This document shows, one piece after another, positions 29,813 through 38,710 of a stretch of 43,174 bases of DNA (positions within the stretch are counted from its first letter, which is position 1; each line of letters opens with the position of its first letter). The stretch spans positions 1 to 43,174 of the forward strand of contig JAGBSL010000051.1 in assembly GCA_017631875.1 (NCBI GenBank), in the 5' to 3' direction. The notes under the pieces were generated by a model that ran no database searches, was not told the origin of the DNA, and worked only from the letters and a program-made list of their open reading frames with translations. The translations under genes and the position numbers were made by a program. This DNA comes from Bacteroidales bacterium (GTDB taxonomy: Bacteria > Bacteroidota > Bacteroidia > Bacteroidales > UBA932).

Positions 29813-31648
29813 TTACTTACCCTCGAGCTGATCCTTAAGAGCTGCGAGTGCGTCGATGTCACCAAGTGTAGTCTTCTCTACGCTTGAGTTGATCTTCTTC
29901 ACTGCTCTCTTAGTGCTGTCAGCCTCAGCTGTAGCAGCTGCTACGCGAGCCTCTACTGCTGCTGCATAAGTCTTAGCGTGTGAGAGAGTTGCCTTCTTAG
30001 CTGACTTTCTGAGCTCAACAACCTTGAATGCAAGTGTCTCGCCAGCTACTGGCATTGAACCATCCTCCTTAACGAGCTCTCTGTTGAAGCAGAATGCGTC
30101 AACGTCGCCCTCGAGCTCTACAACAGCGCCCTTGTCAGTGATCTGAGAGATCTTAGCCTCAACTACAGTACCAACGCTGTACTTAGCCTCAACCTCATCC
30201 CATGGGTTAGGGAGGAGCTGCTTGTGACCGAGAGAAAGCTTGTGATGCTCCTCATCGAAATCAAGGATAATAACCTCGATAGTGTCGCCAGCTGCAACAA
30301 CTTCTGATGGGTGCTTGCTTCTTGTCCAAGAGAGGTCAGTCACGTGTACGAGACCCTCAACGCCTTCCTCGAGCTCAGCGAATACACCGAAGTTAGTGAT
30401 ATTGCGTACAGTTGCTGTGTGCTTTGTTCCAACAGGATACTTCTCACGGATGTTCTCCCATGGGTTAGGAACGAGCTGCTTCAGACCGAGTGACATCTTC
30501 TTCTCCTCGCGGTCGAGAGTGAGAACCTGAGCCTCAACCTCTTCACCTACCTTAAGGAAGTCAGAAGCGATGCGGAGCTTAGGAGCCCATGACATCTCAG
30601 ATACGTGGATAAGACCCTCTACACCTGGCTCGATCTCTACGAACGCACCGTAATCAGCGATGAGAACTACCTTACCCTTAACCTTGTCACCAACCTTGAG
30701 GTTTGCATCAAGTGCATCCCAAGGGTGAACCATGAGCTGCTTAAGACCGAGAGCGATTCTCTTCTTAGACTCATCGAAGTCGAGGATAACGACGTTGATC
30801 TTCTGATCGAGGGTAACAACCTCCTCTGGGTGGTTGATACGACCCCATGAAAGGTCTGTGATGTGGATGAGACCGTCAACACCGCCGAGGTCAACGAATA
30901 CACCGTAACCTGTGATGTTCTTGACAGTTCCCTCGAGTACCTGACCCTTCTCGAGCTTGCCGATGATCTCGCTCTTCTGCTGCTCGAGCTCTGCCTCGAT
31001 GAGAGCCTTGTGAGATACAACTACGTTGCGTGACTCCTGGTTGATCTTAACGATCTTGAAGTCCATAGTTGTGTCAACATACTGATCGTAGTCGCGGATA
31101 GGCTTGATATCGATCTGTGAACCTGGGAGGAACGCCTCGAATCCGAATACGTCCACGATCATACCGCCCTTTGTACGTGTCTTCACGTAACCCTTTACGA
31201 TCTGATCTGCTGCGAATGCGGCATTTACCTCATCCCATGAACGTCTCTGACGAGCCTTCTTGTGTGAAAGGATAAGCTGACCCTTTCTGTCCTCAGTGCT
31301 CTCTACATAAACCTCAACCTTGTCGCCTACTGCGAGCTCAGGGTTGTAACGGAACTCAGGAGCCATGATGACACCCTCGCTCTTGTAACCGATGTTAACG
31401 ATTACCTCTCTCTTGCTGATAGATGTAACAACACCCTCAACAACCTCACCCTCAACTACCTTAGAGAGTGTGCTGTTGTACTGCTCAGCGATTTCCTCTA
31501 CAGAAGCGCCGTAAACATCATCGCTCTCGAATGCATCCCAGTCGAAATCCTCTGGAGCTACTGAAGCGTTGAGAACAACCTTCTTTGTTTCTTCTACTGC
31601 TGGAGCTACCTCTGGAGTAGCCTCAACAACTGTCTTGTTTTCTTCCAT
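29813..31648 (-). CDS. rpsA: 30S ribosomal protein S1
   Basis: S1 binds mRNA on the 30S subunit. In Bacteroidetes, where Shine-Dalgarno pairing is rare, its role in mRNA selection may be modified. The 611-residue protein has six S1 (OB-fold) domains, for example GEVVEGVVTSISKREVIVNI, GQVLEGTVKNITGYGVFVDL, GDKVKGKVVLIADYGAFVEI and GTKHTATVRNITNFGVFAEL. The middle repeats carry the GLIHVSEMSW type of signature. The N-terminus is an acidic, Glu/Val-rich extension of about 55 residues. The promoter is a near-perfect TTTG-N19-TACTTTTG. The upstream upp terminator overlaps this promoter. Confidence 0.95.
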   Translation of the reverse strand: MEENKTVVEATPEVAPAVEETKKVVLNASVAPEDFDWDAFESDDVYGASVEEIAEQYNSTLSKVVEGEVVEGVVTSISKREVIVNIGYKSEGVIMAPEFRYNPELAVGDKVEVYVESTEDRKGQLILSHKKARQRRSWDEVNAAFAADQIVKGYVKTRTKGGMIVDVFGFEAFLPGSQIDIKPIRDYDQYVDTTMDFKIVKINQESRNVVVSHKALIEAELEQQKSEIIGKLEKGQVLEGTVKNITGYGVFVDLGGVDGLIHITDLSWGRINHPEEVVTLDQKINVVILDFDESKKRIALGLKQLMVHPWDALDANLKVGDKVKGKVVLIADYGAFVEIEPGVEGLIHVSEMSWAPKLRIASDFLKVGEEVEAQVLTLDREEKKMSLGLKQLVPNPWENIREKYPVGTKHTATVRNITNFGVFAELEEGVEGLVHVTDLSWTRSKHPSEVVAAGDTIEVIILDFDEEHHKLSLGHKQLLPNPWDEVEAKYSVGTVVEAKISQITDKGAVVELEGDVDAFCFNRELVKEDGSMPVAGETLAFKVVELRKSAKKATLSHAKTYAAAVEARVAAATAEADSTKRAVKKINSSVEKTTLGDIDALAALKDQLEGK

Positions 31649-31713
31649 TGTAATTAATTGAAAAACAAACTAGTGGGTTAAACATTATTTATTGTGCCTG
31701 CCTGAAGCGGCGC

Positions 31714-31744
31714 AAAAAAGCGCGCTTTGGTCTAAAAAGCGCGC
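31714..31744 (-). terminator. Terminator of upp overlapping the rpsA promoter
   Basis: GCGCGCTTT (31744-31736 on the minus strand) pairs with AAAGCGCGC across a seven-base loop and is followed by six T. It lies about 45 bases after the upp stop. Its first arm begins in the -7 element of rpsA, so it is not fully transcribed from that promoter and is not an rpsA attenuator. Confidence 0.75.
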
Positions 31745-31774
31745 AAAAGTATGGATAATTTTCGGAATTTCAAA
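31744..31774 (-). promoter_or_regulatory. Promoter of rpsA
   Basis: On the minus strand TTTG (31774-31771), a 19-base spacer and TACTTTTG (31751-31744) are an exact match to TTTG-N19-TAnnTTTG. The leader is about 90 bases. Confidence 0.8.
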
Positions 31775-31787
31775 GAGTTTCGTCAGT

Positions 31788-32441
31788 TTATTTTTTCACT
31801 CCGTAGGCGAGGTCACCTGCATCGCCAAGTCCGGGAACAATATACGAGTGGCTGGTGAGTTCCTCATCAATAGTTGCGACCCAGAGTGTGACATTCTCTC
31901 CTGAAAGATGCTTCTGGAGATACTCTACTGCATAAGCACTCGCGATCGGGCATACAAGGTGGGTATGGAACGGCTCTCCCTCCTCGCAAAGCCTCTTGTA
32001 AGCAATCTCGAGAGAGGCACCTGTAGCGAGCATGGTATCAGCAAGGATAAGTGTCTTGCCTGTCAGGTCTGGAGTGCTGGCATATTCGATCTGGATGTGG
32101 AAATCCTCTCCCTTGTCATACTTTCTGTATGCAGCGACAAAGGCGTTCTGCGCATCATCGAAATAGTTCAGAATACCCTGATGCAGAGGGAGTCCTGCTC
32201 TGAGAATAGTTGCCACGACCACCTTCTCGTCATATGTCGGAACGCTCGCGATACCGAGCGGAGTCACTACTTCCTTAGGTGAGTTCTCCATGGTCTGGCT
32301 GATCTCATAAGCGAAAATCTCGCCGAGTCTTTCAAGGTTTCTACGGAATCTCATGCTGTCCTTCTGGACATCCTTGTCGCGCATCTGCGCCACGAACTTG
32401 TTGAGGATGGAGTTCTTCTCTCCAAGATTAATGACTTTCAT
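31788..32441 (-). CDS. upp: Uracil phosphoribosyltransferase
   Basis: Upp salvages uracil with PRPP to give UMP. The 217-residue protein has the PRPP-binding loop LILADTMLATGASLEIAY (about 130-147) and the uracil-binding C-terminal part with YIVPGLGDAGDLAYG near residue 200, both matching the family. An N-terminal insert (QMRDKDVQKDSMRFRRNLERL) is typical, with the Arg residues that bind PRPP. It has its own TATCTTTG promoter element 23 bases upstream and a terminator that ends inside the rpsA promoter. It is a single-gene unit between radC and rpsA. Confidence 0.95.
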   Translation of the reverse strand: MKVINLGEKNSILNKFVAQMRDKDVQKDSMRFRRNLERLGEIFAYEISQTMENSPKEVVTPLGIASVPTYDEKVVVATILRAGLPLHQGILNYFDDAQNAFVAAYRKYDKGEDFHIQIEYASTPDLTGKTLILADTMLATGASLEIAYKRLCEEGEPFHTHLVCPIASAYAVEYLQKHLSGENVTLWVATIDEELTSHSYIVPGLGDAGDLAYGVKK

Positions 32442-32463
32442 TGTAATAAGGAATTAGATTATG

Positions 32464-32471
32464 CAAAGATA
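32464..32471 (-). promoter_or_regulatory. -7 promoter element of upp
   Basis: TATCTTTG on the minus strand, 22 bases before the ATG, matches TAnnTTTG. It starts about 12 bases after the radC stop. Confidence 0.5.
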
Positions 32472-32482
32472 CCCTTATTTTT

Positions 32483-33169
32483 TCAATTTTCCTCTACCGT
32501 CTCATCCGAAAAACTGTAATATGAGTGTCCTGCGACTATGACATGATCCACAAGATGCAGGTCACATGAAGCCAGCGCCTTGCCGAGTTCTCGGGTCTGC
32601 CGGATATCCTCGACGCTCGGATACGGGCTTCCGGACGGATGGTTGTGAACCAGTATTATTCCCGAGGCCTTCCTGTCGAGCGCCCGGCGCAATATCACAC
32701 GCTTATCCACTGAAGTTGAGTCCATCCCGCCTTTGCTGATCATCTCCTTACCTATCAACCTATTGGCATGATTCAAGAAAAGCACCCAACATTCCTCATG
32801 GCGGATATCCCTTAACTGCGGCAGCATGTTCATATATACCCTCCGCGGCGAGTCCATCTGCGGCATCTTCCCTACTCCGTCCTCAGCGGCCACACGCTTG
32901 CCGAGTTCAAAGGCTGCCGCTACCGCAACCGCCTTCCCCGGCCCTATGCCGTCCACATGACACAGCCTCTCCACCGACATGCCCGCAACCTCAGCCAGTC
33001 TCCCGTCAGCCTCGCGGAGAATCTCCCTTGCAACCTCCAGCACATTCTTCTTTCCTGTACCCGTGCGCAGCAGGATAGCCAGCAGTTCTGCATTGCTCAG
33101 TGCCGCCGCTCCCTTCTCCACCATCTTTTCGCGTGGCCGTTCGTCCACATTCAGTTCTTTCAGTTTCAT
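32483..33169 (-). CDS. radC: RadC-family JAMM-domain protein
   Basis: RadC proteins carry an MPN/JAMM metal-binding fold. A direct DNA-repair role was later doubted, so the biochemical function is uncertain. The start is the ATG at 33169 (MKLKELNVDERPREKM), giving 228 residues. An earlier in-frame ATG at 33208 lies upstream of the promoter and inside the rpoN terminator. An N-terminal helix-hairpin-helix region (about 40-80, including VERLCHVDGIGPGKAVAV) precedes the JAMM core VHNHPSGSPYPSVEDIRQT from about residue 174, with all metal ligands (two His, one Asp) and the Ser present. The predicted mRNA starts at or next to the ATG, which would make it leaderless. Confidence 0.92.
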   Translation of the reverse strand: MKLKELNVDERPREKMVEKGAAALSNAELLAILLRTGTGKKNVLEVAREILREADGRLAEVAGMSVERLCHVDGIGPGKAVAVAAAFELGKRVAAEDGVGKMPQMDSPRRVYMNMLPQLRDIRHEECWVLFLNHANRLIGKEMISKGGMDSTSVDKRVILRRALDRKASGIILVHNHPSGSPYPSVEDIRQTRELGKALASCDLHLVDHVIVAGHSYYSFSDETVEEN

Positions 33170-33174
33170 GAGGA

Positions 33175-33204
33175 CAAATGTAGAACAGAATATGGCACGA
33201 CAAA
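33175..33204 (-). promoter_or_regulatory. Promoter of radC
   Basis: On the minus strand TTTG (33204-33201), an 18-base spacer and TACATTTG (33182-33175) precede the ATG at 33169 by five bases. The -33 element directly follows the rpoN terminator hairpin. Confidence 0.65.
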
Positions 33205-33205
33205 A

Positions 33206-33238
33206 CACTGTCCCTACCTTATTCGGGCAGGGACAGTG
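33206..33238 (-). terminator. Terminator of the LEA14-SPOR-rpoN operon
   Basis: CACTGTCCCT and AGGGACAGTG pair, with a GCC/GGT inner stem, around a six- or seven-base loop. TTTTG follows on the minus strand. It begins about 36 bases after the rpoN stop. Confidence 0.75.
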
Positions 33239-33273
33239 CAGATTTTTCTCTTTTTTATAATTTTTTCTTTTTT

Positions 33274-34683
33274 TTATAATTCCCTACGCAGACGGGCCTT
33301 CGGGATGCCAAGCTGATCGCGATATTTAGCAACTGTACGGCGCGCCACCTTATAGCCTTTCTCAGTCATCTTAACCACAAGTTCATCGTCGGTAAGCGGC
33401 TTATGCTTGTCCTCATTATCGACACACTCCTGCAGTACCTTCTTGAGCTCTCTTGTCGACACTTCCTCGCCGTCCTGATTTTCAAGACCTTCGGAGAAGA
33501 AATACTTGAGCGAATAGATACCGAAATGTGTCTCTATATATTTACTGTTCACGACTCTGGAAATCGTAGATATATCGAACCCTGTCTTCTCTGCGATATC
33601 CTTCAGGACCATCGGCTTGAGATTGGTCTCGTCACCGTCGATAAAGTATTCGTGCTGGTAATCAATGATTGCCTGCATAGTGCTCAGAAGCGTGTTATGA
33701 CGCTGCTTTATCGCCTCTACGAACCACTTTGCCGATTCCAGCTTCTTCTTTACAAAAGACGCAGCTTCCTTCTTTTCACGCTCTGAAGAGGAGGCAGCCT
33801 CCATAAGGAGATCTGCATATTTCCTGTTCACGCGAAGCTCCGGAATGGAGAAGCGAGGCATGCTGAGCAGAAGTTTTCCATCCTTGTATTCAAGAAAGAA
33901 GTCCGGTATGATCTGTTGAGCCTGATCTGAATACGAGTCATCAATCTGTCCGCCTGGCGAAGGATTGAGCTTCACGATCTTGGCGATCGCAGCCTTCATT
34001 TCCTCCTCAGTCAGTCCCATACGGGTCATTATCTTCTGGTAATGCTTGCCTGTAAAATCGACGAAATGATGTTCAAGTATCTTAACCGCATTCTCTACCG
34101 CTGGGGATTTCTTGCAACATCTTATCTGCAAAAGGAGACATTCACGCAGGTCGCGGGCACCAACTCCTATCGGTTCGAACTCCTGAATCACTTTAAGCAT
34201 CTGGAGAACCTCTTCCTCATCTGTCTCGAGGCCAGCCCTGAACGACATGTCGTCGACAAGACTATCTATGCTTCTTCTCAGATATCCTTTGTCATCAAGA
34301 CTTCCGATGATGAAGGCTGCAACAGCATACTGATGTTCTGAAAGGTTGCGATAACCCAACTGCTCCATCAAGCTCTGGGTAAAGCTTTCCTTTACAGAAA
34401 AGGTATTATACTGGGGGCGTTCGTCCTTCGAATAATTGTCAGACCTGAGACGATAGCTCGGGATGGAATCGTCCTCCTTATATTCTGAAAGAGAAACCTC
34501 TCTTGGAGCCTCATCGTCGTCCTTATCCTTTGCCGAATCCTCATCCAGCACAGGATTCTCCTCCAGCTCCTTCCTGATCCTCTGCTCGAGTTCCTGTATA
34601 GGAAGCTCAATGAGCTTGATGGTCTGGATCTGAAGCGGAGACAGTTTCTGTGTCTGCTTGAGTTCAAGTCCTTGTTTCAACAT
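33274..34683 (-). CDS. rpoN: RNA polymerase sigma-54 factor
   Basis: Sigma-54 directs RNA polymerase to -24/-12 promoters and needs an AAA+ activator. The 469-residue protein has the Gln-rich N-terminal activator-interacting region (LKQGLELKQTQKLSPLQIQ), the acidic linker (about 45-75), the core-binding domain (about 115-300), and a C-terminal DNA-binding part with the RpoN box ARRTVAKYR at about 447-455. It is complete. It is the last gene of the unit with the LEA14-like lipoprotein and the SPOR-like protein (21 bases after the latter). No -24/-12 promoter or activator gene was seen in the window. Confidence 0.95.
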   Translation of the reverse strand: MLKQGLELKQTQKLSPLQIQTIKLIELPIQELEQRIRKELEENPVLDEDSAKDKDDDEAPREVSLSEYKEDDSIPSYRLRSDNYSKDERPQYNTFSVKESFTQSLMEQLGYRNLSEHQYAVAAFIIGSLDDKGYLRRSIDSLVDDMSFRAGLETDEEEVLQMLKVIQEFEPIGVGARDLRECLLLQIRCCKKSPAVENAVKILEHHFVDFTGKHYQKIMTRMGLTEEEMKAAIAKIVKLNPSPGGQIDDSYSDQAQQIIPDFFLEYKDGKLLLSMPRFSIPELRVNRKYADLLMEAASSSEREKKEAASFVKKKLESAKWFVEAIKQRHNTLLSTMQAIIDYQHEYFIDGDETNLKPMVLKDIAEKTGFDISTISRVVNSKYIETHFGIYSLKYFFSEGLENQDGEEVSTRELKKVLQECVDNEDKHKPLTDDELVVKMTEKGYKVARRTVAKYRDQLGIPKARLRREL

Positions 34684-34704
34684 AATACACTACTATTTAA
34701 ACCA

Positions 34705-35307
34705 TTAAAATCCTCGCACCACAGGTCTGAGAACCTTCACGGTATCTACCGTATATGCAGCCTCATCATCGACCAGCGGATATCCGATATTCTCTTTTAC
34801 AACAAAAGCACTCGAAAAATTACCTTTAATGCGCGAAAGAAGCTTCATCGCTTCTGACTTTGTGCGGCAGTCGCCCACTGTCACCTTGAAGTATGGATTG
34901 GTGTATGTGCGATATACAGCCACATCAGGATACATGGCCCTGAACCTTATGAGAGTCTGTTCTGACTCATGTCTGGCTGATTGTTTATTATCGAAAAATA
35001 TCCTGACACGATAACCGGAAAGAGTCCTGTCACCGTTTTTCTGAACATGCTGTCTCATCGACCTCTCAAGAAGTTCCGACTGGTCGATCTCTACAGTCGC
35101 AGGATCGCCATCATTGCGCGACGGCATGTCGCGGAACACGTCCTTGCCTACGAGAGCAGAATCTACTGAAGCCTTAGGAACATATACCAAAGAGTCTACG
35201 TACTCGTATCCTTCAGGCGCTTCCAGTTCCTGGGCATATGTATTTAAAGATGATGACGCAAAGATGGCAGCGATAGCCGCAAGGTAAATTATAATTTTTC
35301 TTTCCAT
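34705..35307 (-). CDS. Exported SPOR-like domain protein
   Basis: The 200-residue protein has a signal peptide (MERKIIIYLAAIAAIFASSSLNTYA). The C-terminal part from about 100 to 180 reads YRVRIFFDNKQSARHESEQT, then YFKVTVGDCRTKSEAMKLLS, matching the SPOR fold. SPOR domains bind peptidoglycan denuded of stem peptides at division sites. The rest of the mature protein is unassigned. It lies between the LEA14-like lipoprotein gene (8 bases) and rpoN (21 bases) in an operon. Its exact role is unknown. Confidence 0.75.
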   Translation of the reverse strand: MERKIIIYLAAIAAIFASSSLNTYAQELEAPEGYEYVDSLVYVPKASVDSALVGKDVFRDMPSRNDGDPATVEIDQSELLERSMRQHVQKNGDRTLSGYRVRIFFDNKQSARHESEQTLIRFRAMYPDVAVYRTYTNPYFKVTVGDCRTKSEAMKLLSRIKGNFSSAFVVKENIGYPLVDDEAAYTVDTVKVLRPVVRGF

Positions 35308-35315
35308 GTCAGTTG

Positions 35316-35780
35316 TTATAATAGGTCAGTCAGAGGTATATCATTAAATTTCAAACGTTTGGAAATCCCGCCCTTGAGCGTTGCCTTCACAGACACATCC
35401 ACCATGCATTTGTTCAGAGTCTCCATATCAGTCAAGGAAAGTATCTCCATCAGAGTCACTCCCTGTTCTATGCTGAGTGATGCGTCCAGATGGTAGATTT
35501 CTGCGGAACGGGCACGCAGGACGAACGGGTCCATGGTCATCCTACCAAGAACCTTGCCAGAAAGTTTCAGCGAGCCTTCAATTTCCGAAAGACCGACCTG
35601 AAAAGCCGGGTTGTCTATTCCCACGGCCAGTCCGACATTGACGCCTCGCAGACCATTGGGAGTTATACTTTCAATCTGTACTGAGGTCACCTCAAGGTCC
35701 CTTATGTCCCCACATCCGGTCATACACAAGACAGCTGCACATAGCAGCGCCATAGATAATTTCTGTATCAGTTTCTTCAC
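35316..35780 (-). CDS. LEA14-like lipoprotein (GTG start)
   Basis: The 154-residue protein begins at a GTG codon at 35780, giving KKLIQKLSMALLCAAVLCMTGC, a lipoprotein signal peptide with the lipidated Cys at residue 22; no better ATG exists. The mature part, such as VQIESITPNGLRGVNVGLAV and NPAFQVGLSEIEGSLKL, has the pattern of LEA14/WHy beta-sandwich domains, with NP in the first strand pair. Function is unknown. It is the first gene of the LEA14-SPOR-rpoN unit, with a TATCTTTG element 23 bases upstream, and diverges from miaB. Confidence 0.7.
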   Translation of the reverse strand: MKKLIQKLSMALLCAAVLCMTGCGDIRDLEVTSVQIESITPNGLRGVNVGLAVGIDNPAFQVGLSEIEGSLKLSGKVLGRMTMDPFVLRARSAEIYHLDASLSIEQGVTLMEILSLTDMETLNKCMVDVSVKATLKGGISKRLKFNDIPLTDLL

Positions 35781-35803
35781 GTTTACTTACATTAACATTT
35801 ACG

Positions 35804-35811
35804 CAAAGATA
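35804..35811 (-). promoter_or_regulatory. -7 promoter element of the LEA14-SPOR-rpoN operon
   Basis: TATCTTTG on the minus strand, 23 bases before the GTG start. It mirrors the miaB element at 35832 on the other strand, 20 bases away. Confidence 0.5.
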
Positions 35812-35831
35812 CAATATTCATTTAAATAAAC

Positions 35832-35839
35832 TATCTTTG
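35832..35839 (+). promoter_or_regulatory. -7 promoter element of miaB-glpK-glpF
   Basis: TATCTTTG, 20 bases before the miaB ATG, matches TAnnTTTG. No clear -33 TTTG. Confidence 0.5.
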
Positions 35840-35859
35840 CCATATTATATAGTATAGAT

Positions 35860-37200
35860 ATGATAAGACCTATTATAGACCCATCAAGACCAAAAGTATA
35901 CATCGAGACATACGGCTGCCAGATGAACGTAAACGACAGTGAAGTGATACTGTCAATCCTTCAGGACGCCGGATATGCCCTTACGGAAAACATCGAGGAG
36001 GCGGACGTGATTCTTGCCAATACATGCTCGATCCGCGACAACGCCGAGCAAAGGATCTGGGGAAGGATCGACCAGTTCAAGATCCAGAAGAGAAAGCGCG
36101 AAGGCGTGGTTATCGGCATCGTAGGCTGCATGGCGGAAAGACTCAAGGACAAGCTCCTCACAGCAGTGGACCTTGTTGCGGGTCCGGACTCATACAGAAG
36201 CCTGCCGTCTCTGCTTGAGGCTGTAGCTCCAGGCTCACCTCAGATCAATGTACTCCTTTCACATGAAGAGACTTACGCAGAGATTTCCCCTGTCAGACTC
36301 GATAAGAACGGTGTGTCCGCATTCATCTCTATCATGAGAGGCTGCAACAACGTATGTTCATACTGCGTAGTTCCATATACACGCGGCGCAGAAAGAAGCC
36401 GTGACCCGGAGACAATCCTCCGCGAGGCCAAGGAACTGTTCGAGAACGGATACAAGGAGATAACACTACTGGGACAGAACGTAGACTCATACCGCTGGGA
36501 AAGCCCTAAGGGCAATGTAAGCTTCGCTCAGCTGCTTGAGGCTGTAGCTAAGATCAGCCCTGAACTCAGAGTGCGTTTCTCTACATCACATCCTAAGGAC
36601 ATAAGCGATGAGGTGATCTACACCATGGCGATGTATGAGAACATCTGCAAGCACATCCATCTTCCGGTACAGTCCGGCAGCAGTATCATGCTGGAGAAGA
36701 TGAGACGCAAGTACAATAGAGAGTGGTATCTCGAGAGGGTAAAGAAGATCCGCAGCGTCATTCCTGACTGCGGACTCACCACTGACGTTATCGCAGGATT
36801 CTGCGGCGAGACAGAGCAGGACCATAAGGACACCCTTACACTCATGGAGGAAGTTGTGTTCGATTCAGCGTTCATGTTCGCATACTCGGAGCGTCCCGGC
36901 ACTCTCGCATCAAGGAAGTATCCTGACGACATTCCGTATGAGACCAAGACCGCACGCCTGAACGAGATCATCGCGCTCCAGGGCCGCATGAGCCTCAAGA
37001 GCAACGAGAAGGAGATCGGAAAGATACAGAAGGTACTCGTGGAAGGTCCGTCAAAGAAGAATCCGGACGAGCTTTGCGGAAGGGCAAGCAGCAACAAGAT
37101 GTGCGTATTCCCTTCGAGAGGAGAGAAGGCAGGAGACTACTGCTATGTACAGGTAGAGTCAGTGACATCAGCAACGCTCATCTGCAAGAGAATCGACTAA
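35860..37200 (+). CDS. miaB: tRNA-2-methylthio-N6-dimethylallyladenosine synthase
   Basis: MiaB is a radical SAM methylthiotransferase that modifies A37 in tRNAs reading U-starting codons. The 446-residue length is normal. The N-terminal UPF0004 domain has the cluster Cys in ETYGCQMNVND and NTCSIR, and a third Cys in GIVGCMAERL. The radical SAM motif CxxxCxxC is in IMRGCNNVCSYCVVPYTRG at about 155-173. The C-terminal TRAM domain (from about 375) includes VLVEGPSKKN. glpK starts 12 bases after its stop, an unusual partner, so the two may share a transcript by chance of location. Confidence 0.95.
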   Translation: MIRPIIDPSRPKVYIETYGCQMNVNDSEVILSILQDAGYALTENIEEADVILANTCSIRDNAEQRIWGRIDQFKIQKRKREGVVIGIVGCMAERLKDKLLTAVDLVAGPDSYRSLPSLLEAVAPGSPQINVLLSHEETYAEISPVRLDKNGVSAFISIMRGCNNVCSYCVVPYTRGAERSRDPETILREAKELFENGYKEITLLGQNVDSYRWESPKGNVSFAQLLEAVAKISPELRVRFSTSHPKDISDEVIYTMAMYENICKHIHLPVQSGSSIMLEKMRRKYNREWYLERVKKIRSVIPDCGLTTDVIAGFCGETEQDHKDTLTLMEEVVFDSAFMFAYSERPGTLASRKYPDDIPYETKTARLNEIIALQGRMSLKSNEKEIGKIQKVLVEGPSKKNPDELCGRASSNKMCVFPSRGEKAGDYCYVQVESVTSATLICKRID

Positions 37201-37212
37201 CAACCGCATACC

Positions 37213-38706
37213 ATGAAGAAATATATTCTTGCCCTCGACCAGGGAACCAGCAGCTCGAGAGCAATCGTCTTCGACAGCCAGGGAAAGATCAAGGCGACCT
37301 CACAGAAGGAGTTCACCCAGATTTTTCCGAAACCGGGCTGGGTCGAGCATAACCCTATGGAGATATGGTCGTCGCAGGCCTCAGTGATCGCCGAGGCGAT
37401 AACCTCGATAGGCATCAACGGCCACAACATCGCCGGCATAGGTATCACCAATCAGCGCGAGACCACAATCGTATGGGATGCAGAAACAGGAGAGCCAGTT
37501 TACAACGCGATCGTATGGCAGGACAGAAGAACATCACGTTTCTGTGACAGACTCAAGAAAAAGAAGGGGCTGATAGACACGATCCGCAGCAAGACCGGCC
37601 TGATCATTGACGCATACTTCAGCGCTACTAAAGTACATTGGATATTGGAAAACGTCCCTGGGGCCCGTCAGAGGGCCGAGGAGGGCAAGTTGAAGTTCGG
37701 AACCGTGGACACATGGCTCGTGTGGATGCTGACCCGTGGAGAAGTCCATGTGACAGACGTCAGCAACGCATCCAGGACCATGCTCTTCAACATCCACACG
37801 CTCGAGTGGGACAAGGAGCTTCTGGAGCTGTTCAACATTCCTATGTCCATGATGCCTGATGTGAAGTCTTCAAGCGAGATCTATGGATATACAAAAGGAA
37901 CCATATTCGCATGTGAAGTGCCTATCGGAGGCATTGCCGGCGACCAGCAGGCAGCACTTTTCGGCCAGATGTGTACCGAGCCCGGATCGGTAAAGAACAC
38001 TTACGGAACAGGATGCTTCCTGCTGATGAACAGCGGTGAGAAGCCTATCATGTCGGAAAACAATCTGCTGACCACCATCGCATGGAAGATCGGCGATACA
38101 GTGAACTATGCCCTCGAAGGCAGCATCTTCGTTGCCGGCTCGGTGGTACAGTGGCTGCGTGACGGCCTGGGCATCATCAGGACCTCAAAGGATGTCGAGA
38201 AACTCGCCACAAGCGTTCCTGATAACGGAGGAGTCTACTTTGTCCCTGCACTGACAGGTCTCGGAGCTCCGCATTGGGACCAGTATGCCAAGGGAAGCAT
38301 CTACGGAATAACCAGAGGCACTACAGCAGGACACATCGCCCGTGCTGCTCTCGAAGGTGTGGCATTCCAGACCATGGACATCGTAAGGGCTATGGAAAAG
38401 GATGCCGGCTGCCCTCTGAAGGAGCTGAAGGTCGATGGCGGAGCGACTGCCAACAACCTCATGATGCAGTTCCAGGCAGACATTCTCGGCACATCCGTGA
38501 TCAGGCCTAAGGTAACAGAGACGACAGCCCTTGGAGCGGCATATCTCGCAGGACTCGCAGTAGGCTATTGGGAAAGTATAGACCACATCAAGAGCCAGTG
38601 GGGCGTAGAGCGGGAGTTCACTCCGCAGGCCGACGAGGAGACAGTACAGAACCTCAGAGAGGGTTGGGCTGACGCAATCAGGAGAACACTAACCGATAAA
38701 CAATAA
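37213..38706 (+). CDS. glpK: Glycerol kinase
   Basis: GlpK phosphorylates glycerol to glycerol 3-phosphate with ATP in the cytoplasm. The 497-residue protein has the N-terminal ATP-binding [17 protein letters not shown], the substrate region [11 protein letters not shown] near 38-48, the QDRRT segment near 103, and the C-terminal [19 protein letters not shown]. All match FGGY glycerol kinases. The gene lies 12 bases after miaB and 4 bases before glpF, so kinase and facilitator are cotranscribed. No glycerol 3-phosphate dehydrogenase is in the window. Confidence 0.95.
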   Translation: MKKYILALDQGTSSSRAIVFDSQGKIKATSQKEFTQIFPKPGWVEHNPMEIWSSQASVIAEAITSIGINGHNIAGIGITNQRETTIVWDAETGEPVYNAIVWQDRRTSRFCDRLKKKKGLIDTIRSKTGLIIDAYFSATKVHWILENVPGARQRAEEGKLKFGTVDTWLVWMLTRGEVHVTDVSNASRTMLFNIHTLEWDKELLELFNIPMSMMPDVKSSSEIYGYTKGTIFACEVPIGGIAGDQQAALFGQMCTEPGSVKNTYGTGCFLLMNSGEKPIMSENNLLTTIAWKIGDTVNYALEGSIFVAGSVVQWLRDGLGIIRTSKDVEKLATSVPDNGGVYFVPALTGLGAPHWDQYAKGSIYGITRGTTAGHIARAALEGVAFQTMDIVRAMEKDAGCPLKELKVDGGATANNLMMQFQADILGTSVIRPKVTETTALGAAYLAGLAVGYWESIDHIKSQWGVEREFTPQADEETVQNLREGWADAIRRTLTDKQ

Positions 38707-38710
38707 CCAT

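Noticed and set aside
31714..31751. Attenuator in the rpsA leader
   Set aside because: The hairpin's first arm lies in the -7 element, so it is not wholly transcribed from the rpsA promoter. It fits the upp terminator better.
33170..33208. Longer N-terminus for radC from the ATG at 33208
   Set aside because: It overlaps the promoter and the rpoN terminator. The MKLKELNVDERPREKM start matches RadC proteins.
33274..34683. Sigma-54 dependent promoters elsewhere in the window
   Set aside because: No TGGCAC-N5-TTGCA match was noticed in intergenic regions, although a weight-matrix scan was not possible here.
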